This document shows positions 27,516-34,765 of a stretch of 64,000 nt of DNA, in pieces. Source of the DNA: JABDEZ01 sp965276955 (GTDB lineage Bacteria > Bacteroidota > Bacteroidia > Chitinophagales > Chitinophagaceae); assembly GCA_965276955.1 (NCBI GenBank), contig CBDIBP010000048.1:23660-87659 (forward strand), read 5' to 3'. The notes under the pieces were generated by a model. That model was not told where the DNA came from. It ran no database searches and saw only the letters and a list, made by a program, of their open reading frames with translations. Within the stretch, counting starts at the first letter, position 1; each line of letters opens with the position of its first letter. Position numbers and translations under genes: made by a program.

Positions 27516-27914
27516 CTACTTAAATTGTACCAACCATTCCATGGCCTCTTCGCTATCGTTAAACATTTTTGTGGGTACTGCTTGTGTGGTAAGCATCAGA
27601 AAAAAATTGGCAACATACTTCCCTACACTGGAATTTGTAAGTATAGCAACAGCATTAATGGCCTCTTTTAATTCAGAGCGCGAATAAAATTCCCGCGCTT
27701 CGCGAGACATGGTTTTCACCTTACTAATGTCTATAAGGAACGGGCGGGGCTTACCTGCGGCTAACATAACATTTATCCTGTGGTTTTCAATAGCATTATC
27801 CAGTGTATGTATATCCTGGTGGTTTGCAATTGCTATTAATATACCATTATTGTTTAGCCATGTAACGCCAGAGGCTGATATTAGTGCGTCTTGTGGCGGT
27901 ATATTTTTTTCCAC
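27516..27914 (-). CDS. STAS/SpoIIAA-like protein, paralog of 25359-25802
   Basis: 132 residues. It contains WLNNNGILIAIANHQDIHTLDNAIEN and FLIDISKVKTMSREAREFY, aligned with the sister protein, and both end with a conserved EAMEWL/AAKKWL helix. It is convergent with the PAS kinase. Function unknown; a regulatory partner of the kinase is a reasonable guess. Confidence 0.65.
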   Translation of the reverse strand: MEKNIPPQDALISASGVTWLNNNGILIAIANHQDIHTLDNAIENHRINVMLAAGKPRPFLIDISKVKTMSREAREFYSRSELKEAINAVAILTNSSVGKYVANFFLMLTTQAVPTKMFNDSEEAMEWLVQFK

Positions 27915-28220
27915 TATTAATTGATCGATTTGCTTTTAAAAATACAGTTTTTCTAACTTTAATATATAGATATACCTAAAATTCAATCCCCCTTAGCATC
28001 CTATCTTGGACAAAAGAGTGGTTTACTTTCTCATAGAGCATATTGGTAATAAAACCATACCCTATCAGCGGTTGGCTGGCTCGAACAAAAAACTCAACGG
28101 ACATTTCAACAAAAAAGATATCTAAAACCAATTCAGTAAAGCCTTTTGCCCAATATATCAAAATGCCCGCCACCAGACATTTGCTGACATTCTGTTATCT
28201 TTGCACCCTAATCGGCTCCC
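27915..28220. other. Intergenic region, one doubtful 65-codon frame
   Basis: A frame on the - strand (27976-28173) would encode MAGILIYWAKGFTELVLDIFFVEM... with no recognised family or start context; I do not accept it as a gene. A TATCTTTG promoter box for the SUI1 gene is at 28196-28203. Confidence 0.4.
28196..28203 (+). promoter_or_regulatory. -7 box of the SUI1 gene
   Basis: TATCTTTG followed by CACCC, 17 bases before the ATG. Confidence 0.5.
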
Positions 28221-28559
28221 ATGTCAAAAAAACACGCTGCCCGCCCCGATGGCCTGGTATACAGTACCAACCAGGACCATATGAACAACTACGAACCAGA
28301 ACCCGCCGGTGAGACCCTACCCAAGGACAAGCAAAAACTGCGCATAAAACTGGATAGCAAGCAACGCGCCGGCAAACTGGTGACGCTGGTAGAGGGCTTC
28401 TTAGGTACCGACGGCGACCTGGAAGACCTGGGCAAGAAGCTGAAGACCAAGTGTGGGGCAGGCGGCAGTGCCAAAGATGGCCTTATAATGGTGCAGGGCG
28501 ACTATAAAGAAAAAATTATAACCTGGCTCAGGGAGTGGGGGTATGCATTAACCAAATGA
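28221..28559 (+). CDS. SUI1/eIF1-like translation factor
   Basis: 112 residues of the YciH type, a bacterial relative of eIF1 thought to influence start-site fidelity. The SUI1 domain is seen in GKLVTLVEGFLGTDGDLEDLGKKLKTKCGAGGSAKDG and ends IITWLREWGY. The N-terminal 45 residues are polar and probably flexible. Confidence 0.93.
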   Translation: MSKKHAARPDGLVYSTNQDHMNNYEPEPAGETLPKDKQKLRIKLDSKQRAGKLVTLVEGFLGTDGDLEDLGKKLKTKCGAGGSAKDGLIMVQGDYKEKIITWLREWGYALTK

Positions 28560-28564
28560 TAAGT

Positions 28565-28572
28565 TACTTTTG
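28565..28572 (+). promoter_or_regulatory. -7 box of the transketolase C-half gene
   Basis: TACTTTTG followed by CGCATA in the 30-base gap, 17 bases before the ATG. Confidence 0.45.
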
Positions 28573-28589
28573 CGCATATTTTTCCAAAG

Positions 28590-29552
28590 ATGTTAGAGGA
28601 TATTAAAGTACTCAATCAGAAAGACACCCGAAGCGGATTTGGCGAGGGTATTGCAGAAGCTGCCCGCCGCAACCCCAATGTGGTAGCACTCACTGCCGAC
28701 CTTGCAGGCTCCCTGAAGCTGAACCAGTTCATGAAGGAGTTTCCCGACCGTTTTGTGCAGTGCGGCATTGCCGAGGCCAATATGATAGGTGTGGCGGCAG
28801 GGCTTACCATAGGTGGTAAAATACCATTCACTACTACTTTTGCCAATTTCTCTACCAGCCGCGTATACGACCAGATACGCCAGAGTGTGGCCTATAGCGG
28901 CAAGAATGTAAAGATATGTGCATCGCACGCCGGGCTTACCCTGGGCGAGGATGGAGCTACACACCAGGTGCTGGAAGATATAGGCATGATGAAAATGCTG
29001 CCCGGCATGACGGTGATAGTACCTTGCGATTTTAACCAGACCAAAGCTGCAACTTTAGCTATAGCCGAAAAAGAGGGGCCGGTATACCTGCGTTTTGGCC
29101 GCCCCGTATGGCCCAACTTTACTGCCGAGGATCAGAAATTCGAGATAGGCAAGGCACAGGTACTGGCAGAAGGTAACGATGTGAGCATCATAGCCTGCGG
29201 CCACCTGGTGTGGATAGCTGTAGAAGCAGCTAAAATGCTGGCAGAAGAAGGCATACATGCCGACCTCATAAACATGCACACCATAAAACCACTTGACGAA
29301 GCAGCTATAATAAAGTCATTAAAGAAAACAGGTTGCGTAGTTACCGCCGAAGAGCACCAGATGAACGGTGGCCTGGGCGATAGCGTTGCAGGCGTTGCAG
29401 GTCGCGACTGCCCTGTACCACACGAGTACATAGCGGTACAAGATACCTTTGGCGAAAGCGGCAAGCCGGTAGAACTGCTTACCAAGTATGGCCTTACAAA
29501 AGAAAATATCGTAGCAGCAGCAAAGAAAGCCATAGCCCGTAAGAAAGCTTAG
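28590..29552 (+). CDS. Transketolase, C-terminal subunit
   Basis: 320 residues carrying the pyrimidine-binding and C-terminal domains of a split transketolase. The pathway is the pentose phosphate cycle. Motifs include RSGFGEGIAEAARRNPNVV, QCGIAEANMIGVAAGL and HAGLTLGEDGATHQ. A separate N-terminal subunit gene is expected but is not directly upstream here, where SUI1 sits instead. The pattern differs from DXS, which is one long chain. Confidence 0.93.
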   Translation: MLEDIKVLNQKDTRSGFGEGIAEAARRNPNVVALTADLAGSLKLNQFMKEFPDRFVQCGIAEANMIGVAAGLTIGGKIPFTTTFANFSTSRVYDQIRQSVAYSGKNVKICASHAGLTLGEDGATHQVLEDIGMMKMLPGMTVIVPCDFNQTKAATLAIAEKEGPVYLRFGRPVWPNFTAEDQKFEIGKAQVLAEGNDVSIIACGHLVWIAVEAAKMLAEEGIHADLINMHTIKPLDEAAIIKSLKKTGCVVTAEEHQMNGGLGDSVAGVAGRDCPVPHEYIAVQDTFGESGKPVELLTKYGLTKENIVAAAKKAIARKKA

Positions 29553-29637
29553 GCACCCTCATTTATCCGGCGCAGTAATTGCTATATAAAGCATAGCTGG
29601 CCTTATACATAAGGTTTGGATACTGTTCTTATTATGA

Positions 29638-29726
29638 CATACGTTGTCTCATAGAGACAAAGGTCTGTAGCAATGATCTTCAATAGCAAAAAGTGCCTCA
29701 TGGAGGCACAGCGTACCATACGTTGT
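29638..29726. repeat. Paired-palindrome intergenic repeat
   Basis: TTGTCTC-ATA-GAGACAA (29644-29660) and GTGCCTC-ATG-GAGGCAC (29693-29709) are centred 49 bases apart and separated by a CTGTAGCAATGATC-type spacer. Ten bases, CATACGTTGT, repeat at 29638-29647 and 29717-29726, bracketing the unit. No coding frame is present. Confidence 0.6.
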
Positions 29727-29770
29727 GCAAAAGAACGCCTCGGCGAACAACATAATTAAACCAAACATCA

Positions 29771-30277
29771 ATGACACACATGCACCGTATCTTCTATTCC
29801 CTGCGCGCTATCATTTTTTGCATAGCAATGGCGCTATTGTGTGTGTGTGGCTCATCTTGCAGCCAACCCAAGGCGCTGACGCTGGAGAAGGTGGGCAACG
29901 TCCGCCTGATGCCCACCAAGTCGCCACCTTTCCTGGTGAATGCCCAGTTCTACAATCCCAATCGCTACCCTATACAATTGAAGCACGCAGACGTTGATGT
30001 GTACCTCAACAATAGCCACCTAGGCACCATGATGCTCGATACCACGATAGTTGCCCCGGCAAAGTCATCTTTCCAACTACCCGTAGGCCTTCGTGTAGAC
30101 CTGGCTGGCATACTGCCCAACCTTGCCGAAATATTATTCAACCCCACAGTACATATCAAGCTCGAGGGTAGCATAAAGGCTGGCCGAAAAGGTATTTTCA
30201 TCAACATCCCTATCCACTACGAGGGCGACCAGGCACCAGATAAGATCGATGTAAAGCTGATGGATATATTCAAGTAG
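29771..30277 (+). CDS. LEA type 2-like lipoprotein
   Basis: 168 residues. A signal peptide ends in CVCGSSC, so the protein is probably lipidated. The mature part has NAQFYNPNRYPIQLKHADVDVYLNN and a strand-rich continuation, as in LEA14/WHy domains. Function in bacteria is unknown, with a periplasmic or outer-membrane location. It is convergent with the acyloxyacyl hydrolase. Confidence 0.8.
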   Translation: MTHMHRIFYSLRAIIFCIAMALLCVCGSSCSQPKALTLEKVGNVRLMPTKSPPFLVNAQFYNPNRYPIQLKHADVDVYLNNSHLGTMMLDTTIVAPAKSSFQLPVGLRVDLAGILPNLAEILFNPTVHIKLEGSIKAGRKGIFINIPIHYEGDQAPDKIDVKLMDIFK

Positions 30278-30302
30278 ACGCTGCCCTTTATAGTTCATTT
30301 TT

Positions 30303-31427
30303 TTAGAACCCGATACCGATACCACCTTCCACCAGTTCGGCCTCTGTAGCATGCACTTTCAGCAGTGCCAGCAAAAAGAGCTCTTTCATTACACCATGTT
30401 CCTGCTGCACCAGGTAAAAGTGAGTTCCTATTTTTTCGTAGTAGGGTTGTGGTGGATGCAGGTAGGCATTCTTCAGGTAGTAGCCCAGTTGCAGTATCAG
30501 CCCGAACCTACCCATTAAGAACTCGTTGCCTACGAATACAGCGCTCTTGTAAGAGTTCTGCGCTTCCTGCCCCGGTAGTATCTCATTGTTGCGCAGGAAG
30601 GCATATATGGCGGTATGGTAAGAATAGTCGACACCCGCAAAGAACTTGTTTTTGCCCAACCAGCGTTTGCTCAGGTACACATCGGCCAGGTACACAGGGA
30701 AAGCCGGGCCGCCGGGGGCCGCGTAGCCATCTATGGCGAGCCCCAGTCTACCTTCTATCAGCCAGCGGTTCTTCAGTGGCTTCAGGTCGCGCATGGTATG
30801 TTTCGGGTTCATACCATCAGGGAAGTAGCGTACCCCTACATGCGCCCCATACATGTTGATACCCAGGTTGGGCTGTGTGAACGAGGCGTTCGACATGTGC
30901 GAGAAGTTGGCGCCCAGTTGCACATCCCACTTGGTGTTCAGGTGGTAGCGCAGGTCGGTAGTAAAGAGGGTAAAGTTGTTGATGTGCGAGCCTATGGCAT
31001 TGTTCAGTGTATCATACACTGGCGCGCGTTCAAAAAATTTGGTAGCATAGCCCAGCCCAAAGCCCATGCGCAAGGTCCATTCCAGCCGCCTACCTGTTAC
31101 CAGCGGTATCTGGAAATTAGGATACACCCCGTAGGCCTTACCGTATATGGAGTTAAGCCCATAATCAGTATACATAAGCCCCACCCCCAGCACGGGGAAA
31201 CGCCTGCGCTGCTGCCACTCCTTGGTGCCGTGCGTTTTGAACACTACGTTCAGCTCATAGGCGCTGCTCACCTCTGGTATGGGTAGCCTGAACTTTGGTG
31301 TGTGCTTGAACACCTTGCCTACCATCTCATTGTTCTCTATGCCTATTCCGGTCCACGCGTTCTCTACCTGCGCCTGCGCGGCAATGCAGGTAACCGATAG
31401 AATAAATAGAAGGGCCGTAATACGCAT
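30303..31427 (-). CDS. Acyloxyacyl hydrolase, PagL-like lipid A deacylase
   Basis: Outer-membrane enzyme predicted to remove an acyl chain from lipid A. 374 residues with signal peptide ITALLFILSVTCIAAQAQ. The catalytic His-Ser of the PagL family is in FSHMSNASFTQPNLGIN. The region around it has alternating strands as in an OM barrel. The start at 31427 is chosen because a TATATTTG box (31433-31440) ends 5 bases before it; the upstream ATG at 31454 lies outside the promoter. Confidence 0.85.
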   Translation of the reverse strand: MRITALLFILSVTCIAAQAQVENAWTGIGIENNEMVGKVFKHTPKFRLPIPEVSSAYELNVVFKTHGTKEWQQRRRFPVLGVGLMYTDYGLNSIYGKAYGVYPNFQIPLVTGRRLEWTLRMGFGLGYATKFFERAPVYDTLNNAIGSHINNFTLFTTDLRYHLNTKWDVQLGANFSHMSNASFTQPNLGINMYGAHVGVRYFPDGMNPKHTMRDLKPLKNRWLIEGRLGLAIDGYAAPGGPAFPVYLADVYLSKRWLGKNKFFAGVDYSYHTAIYAFLRNNEILPGQEAQNSYKSAVFVGNEFLMGRFGLILQLGYYLKNAYLHPPQPYYEKIGTHFYLVQQEHGVMKELFLLALLKVHATEAELVEGGIGIGF

Positions 31428-31432
31428 AGCAA

Positions 31433-31440
31433 CAAATATA
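31433..31440 (-). promoter_or_regulatory. -7 box of the acyloxyacyl hydrolase, near-leaderless
   Basis: TATATTTG on the - strand, 5 bases before the chosen ATG. The same spacing is seen at the HxlR gene. Confidence 0.45.
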
Positions 31441-31499
31441 AGGGTAAAGTGCATTTGGTGGTAGCCCGAAATAACACCCTTTACAAACCAATAAAAAAA

Positions 31500-31522
31500 G
31501 CCATCCCGTTTTGCGGAATGGC
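31500..31522 (-). terminator. Terminator of the DUF3276 gene
   Basis: GCCATCCCG and CGGAATGGC pair around TTTTG with one mismatch; a run of seven Ts follows on the - strand. Confidence 0.8.
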
Positions 31523-31546
31523 TTGGTATCTTAAAGTATTAGATCG

Positions 31547-31945
31547 TTATATTTTCCAGTCGTCAACGCTGCTGCTGTCTTCAATTGCTACTACAGCTTC
31601 AGTAGCTGTTATTGTGGTAGCGCCACCTTCTTCTCCTTCGCCATCCTGATCATGGTTGAATGCATCGAAATCAAAATCAGGCATCAGGTCGGTCTTCACA
31701 TAACCAATGGTCTCTGTAAGTGCAGCCAAAAACTTGTTGAAATCTTCTTTGTAAAGAAACATTTTATGCCTGTCGTAACCATTGTCGTCAAAGCGCTTCT
31801 TACTTTCAGTGATCGTTATGAAGTAGTCATTGCCACGGGTAGAGCGAACATCGAAAAAATAAGTTCTTCTTTTACCCGCTTTTATACGCTTGCTGTACAA
31901 ACTTTCATTACGACTGTCTCCAAAGTTTTTGTTTTCGTACGCCAC
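31547..31945 (-). CDS. DUF3276 (PUR-alpha-like) nucleic-acid binding protein
   Basis: 132 residues. The PUR/DUF3276 core is seen as SKRIKAGKRRTYFFDVRSTRGNDYFITITESKKRF and ends in an acidic tail (FDFDAFNHDQDGEGEE). Members are thought to bind single-stranded DNA or RNA. The start is a GTG; a CAAAAATA (TATTTTTG) promoter box at 31980-31987 supports it. Confidence 0.9.
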   Translation of the reverse strand: MAYENKNFGDSRNESLYSKRIKAGKRRTYFFDVRSTRGNDYFITITESKKRFDDNGYDRHKMFLYKEDFNKFLAALTETIGYVKTDLMPDFDFDAFNHDQDGEGEEGGATTITATEAVVAIEDSSSVDDWKI

Positions 31946-32068
31946 AATTCTTTATTTATTAGTGATCAATTTGATGCAGCAAAAATAATACATCGGTCGA
32001 AGTATCCAAATTAATTTACTACAGATCTATATATTATCTGGCATTTCCCGTAAAAATCGGAGCTATCC

Positions 32069-33007
32069 CTATCGACTTGCTTTAAGATGGGCACATATTT
32101 TTTGAGAAAAAAGGGTTGCTCCAACCTTGTTCAGGTGTGTACCATTCGAAAAATATCGCCTGTCGTAGCACATAGTATCGGTAGTAAAGTCGCAAAATTC
32201 CACATGATGCGCAGCAGCTATGGAGCGCAGGAAAGCTATGTATTGTTTATGGTAAAACATAGCATTTGTGAACTGATAATAGTGTGGAGTGAACACCAGC
32301 ACCACCCGTATATTTTGCCTGCGACAAGTGTCTAAAAATGTGGTGAACTGCTGCAGCACATCGGTATTTATTTCTGGTCCCAGGTACTTTGTGTCTTTTA
32401 AGAAACGCTCGAAAGCTGTCGTATCCCAGGTCTCTGGCTGTCCATAAAAGCCCTTATAGTTCTTGCTGCTTTCATTGCTGTGCGCCAGCAGGCGGCCAAT
32501 GCCGCGCGCGGCAAGCCCGGGATAGTTCTGGTACTTTAAGAAAGGAAAATATCCATAGTGCCATGGCAACCCCATTTTTACCAAAGCTGTATCCAAACCC
32601 TTATCTGCCAGGTAGGGCAAGAACTGAGCTTCATCTATCAGCCGATCAGCACGGCCCAGCTCGTAGTAATCCATACATTGTATTATGAGCTTAGGTGCAC
32701 TATTATACTTGCGGTACATATTGTATCGCGCCAGCTGCACATCAAACATGTAGCCATCTATGCCCAGGTTGTAGCAATTGGTGTGCAGTGCAGTATCTGC
32801 CACCGCAGGGTCTACACCCAGATGGGCATGCGAGCTGCCCATAATGAGCACCCCGGCATTGATGGTGCCATTGCGCACCCCGTTCCAGTCGTGGTACCAG
32901 CTATAGTTGCTTTTGTGCAGCCCGGCATCGGTAGCCAGCGTGATGATGGACAGCAATGCAGTGATGAACAGCACAAAAGATAATAGGTGTATGGCGAACC
33001 TTTTCAT
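32069..33007 (-). CDS. SGNH/DltD-like membrane-anchored protein
   Basis: About 312 residues. One N-terminal helix (FAIHLLSFVLFITALLSIIT) is followed by an extracytoplasmic SGNH-like domain with GSSHAHLGVDP (nucleophile Ser) and GTHLNKVGA (His near the end). It starts 4 bases after the MBOAT gene. In alginate, cellulose and D-alanylation systems such a protein finishes O-acylation together with an MBOAT channel. The target polymer here is unknown. Confidence 0.75.
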   Translation of the reverse strand: MKRFAIHLLSFVLFITALLSIITLATDAGLHKSNYSWYHDWNGVRNGTINAGVLIMGSSHAHLGVDPAVADTALHTNCYNLGIDGYMFDVQLARYNMYRKYNSAPKLIIQCMDYYELGRADRLIDEAQFLPYLADKGLDTALVKMGLPWHYGYFPFLKYQNYPGLAARGIGRLLAHSNESSKNYKGFYGQPETWDTTAFERFLKDTKYLGPEINTDVLQQFTTFLDTCRRQNIRVVLVFTPHYYQFTNAMFYHKQYIAFLRSIAAAHHVEFCDFTTDTMCYDRRYFSNGTHLNKVGATLFSQKICAHLKASR

Positions 33008-33011
33008 GATG

Positions 33012-34442
33012 CTAAAACTGCAGGTAAATGAATTTTTGTTGTGTCCCGCCACAAAAGAAAATAAATAGTATCAGTATGGTGTAGATGGCCCACCTTACCG
33101 GCATGGCAGGTTTGTGGTGCATCACCAGTGCATGTTGGTGGTGCCTTCCGCGCCACTCTATAGCCAGCATACAGGGTATCAGCAACAGGGTATAATTAGC
33201 GTATGCGGCAAGGTCGTTGTGCAAAGCAGAAACAGAAAAAATGCGGCGCAAATACCCCCATGCCTCCTGCACACTACTGGCCCTGAAAAACAATTCGGCA
33301 AAGGCTACCATTGCGTAGGTCTTCATCATCAGTGCCACTTCCCGGGCAGACAGGTCGCTTTCGCCCTTGATTTTCTTTTTTGTCTTTTTCTGCAGCAGGA
33401 AAATGCTGAAGTACACACTATGTATGAGTCCAAACACAATGAACGTCCAGTTAGCACCGTGCCAGAAGCCTATGATGGTGTAGGTGATAAATATAGAAAG
33501 CAGCATACCCCATACCCCCGAGTAGCGGAAGGAAATGGTGAGCGGTGTGTACAGGTATTCTGTTAGCCAGCTGGTGAGGCTCATATGCCACCGGCGCCAG
33601 TACTCTGGTATGTTCCGCGCGAAGAATGGGTAAGCAAAGTTGCGCACCAGGTTGAAACCCATGAGCCGGGCTATGCCAATGGCCATATCAGAATAGCCTG
33701 AAAAATCGGCATACAGCTGCACCGGGTATATAAGCATACCTGCCAGCAGCGACCATGATGATGCAGTGTGATAATTATTGAAAATGGCATCAACCACCCG
33801 TGCACAATTATCTGCTACCACCACTTTTTTGAACAGGCCCCAAAGTATTTGGCGCAGGCCGTCTTTTGCTTCGCCGCTGTTGAAGACCCTGTTTTGCTGC
33901 AACTGCACCAGCAGGTTATCTGCCCGCTCTATAGGGCCAGAGAGCAGTGTGGGGAAGAAACTGGCAAACGCCAGGAATGCGACCACATCAGTTGTTGGTT
34001 TTACCTTGCCGTTCTTTATATCCAGCACATAGCCCAGCATCTGGAAGGTAAAGAAGCTGATGCCCAGTGGCATAATGATATCCAGCGTGTGAAGGCTGCT
34101 GTTCATACCGATCTCTGACAGAAGCTCGCTGAATGAGGTAATAAAAAAATTGGTGTACTTGAAGTAGCATAATGTGCTTATACCCGCTACCAGCCCTACT
34201 GCCAGCCAGGCACGCTTACTGCGTTCATTTTGTGCAGCATATATTTTGCCTCCTATGCCGTATATGGCCAGGCCATATACTATAAGCAGCAGCAAGAACT
34301 GCCAGCTCCACCAGGCGTAAAACACATAATTAGCCAGCAGCAATAGCAGGTTCTGCACCTTGTACCCTTTAGCAGCGGCTGCCCAGTAGAGGACAAGCAC
34401 CACTACTATAAAAACAATAAAGGGCAGTGAAGTGAATAACAT
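33012..34442 (-). CDS. MBOAT O-acyltransferase, AlgI-like
   Basis: 476 residues with about ten membrane helices. It moves acyl groups, usually acetyl, across the inner membrane for polysaccharide O-acetylation. The catalytic His is in FWHGANWTFIVFGLIHSVY, and GLFKKVVVADNCARVVD, MPLGISFFTFQMLGYVLD and PEYWRRWHMSLTSWL are conserved. No polymer synthase is adjacent. The SGNH-like protein downstream is the probable partner. Confidence 0.93.
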   Translation of the reverse strand: MLFTSLPFIVFIVVVLVLYWAAAAKGYKVQNLLLLLANYVFYAWWSWQFLLLLIVYGLAIYGIGGKIYAAQNERSKRAWLAVGLVAGISTLCYFKYTNFFITSFSELLSEIGMNSSLHTLDIIMPLGISFFTFQMLGYVLDIKNGKVKPTTDVVAFLAFASFFPTLLSGPIERADNLLVQLQQNRVFNSGEAKDGLRQILWGLFKKVVVADNCARVVDAIFNNYHTASSWSLLAGMLIYPVQLYADFSGYSDMAIGIARLMGFNLVRNFAYPFFARNIPEYWRRWHMSLTSWLTEYLYTPLTISFRYSGVWGMLLSIFITYTIIGFWHGANWTFIVFGLIHSVYFSIFLLQKKTKKKIKGESDLSAREVALMMKTYAMVAFAELFFRASSVQEAWGYLRRIFSVSALHNDLAAYANYTLLLIPCMLAIEWRGRHHQHALVMHHKPAMPVRWAIYTILILFIFFCGGTQQKFIYLQF

Positions 34443-34489
34443 GTGGCCAATGAATGCGTGCCCAATATTACTTTAAAAACACACAACTT

Positions 34490-34654
34490 TTATACCGCTA
34501 TATAGTGGCCACGCACCCAGTGCCTACCCCCGTAAGGGCCCACTTCCCAATGGGCGCGCACCCACCTGCGGTGCACGGGGTGTGCCACCACTACACACGA
34601 TGCAAAACTTGCTGATATTACTAATGCTAATAATGCTGTTCTTAAGGTTTTCAT
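34490..34654 (-). CDS. 54-residue lipoprotein with Trp/His-rich tail
   Basis: Small gene easy to miss. The signal MKTLRTALLALVISASFASC ends at Cys20, a lipobox. The mature peptide is rich in W, H, G and R (RRWVRAHWEVGPYGGRHWVRGHY), the look of short surface proteins with W-x-x-G-H-W repeats. The rest of the 320-base gap is empty. Confidence 0.65.
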   Translation of the reverse strand: MKTLRTALLALVISASFASCVVVAHPVHRRWVRAHWEVGPYGGRHWVRGHYIAV

Positions 34655-34765
34655 ATTCGCTGTGTTTCTCCTTTGAGTCTTTTCTTATCTCAAAGTTTAA
34701 GAAAGGGTGAACGTGTTTATCCTTATTAGCATTTTATTAAGAGCATCATAATGTACGGTCAAAAG

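Noticed and set aside
27976..28173. 65-codon frame on the - strand
   Set aside because: No homology, signal or promoter supports it.
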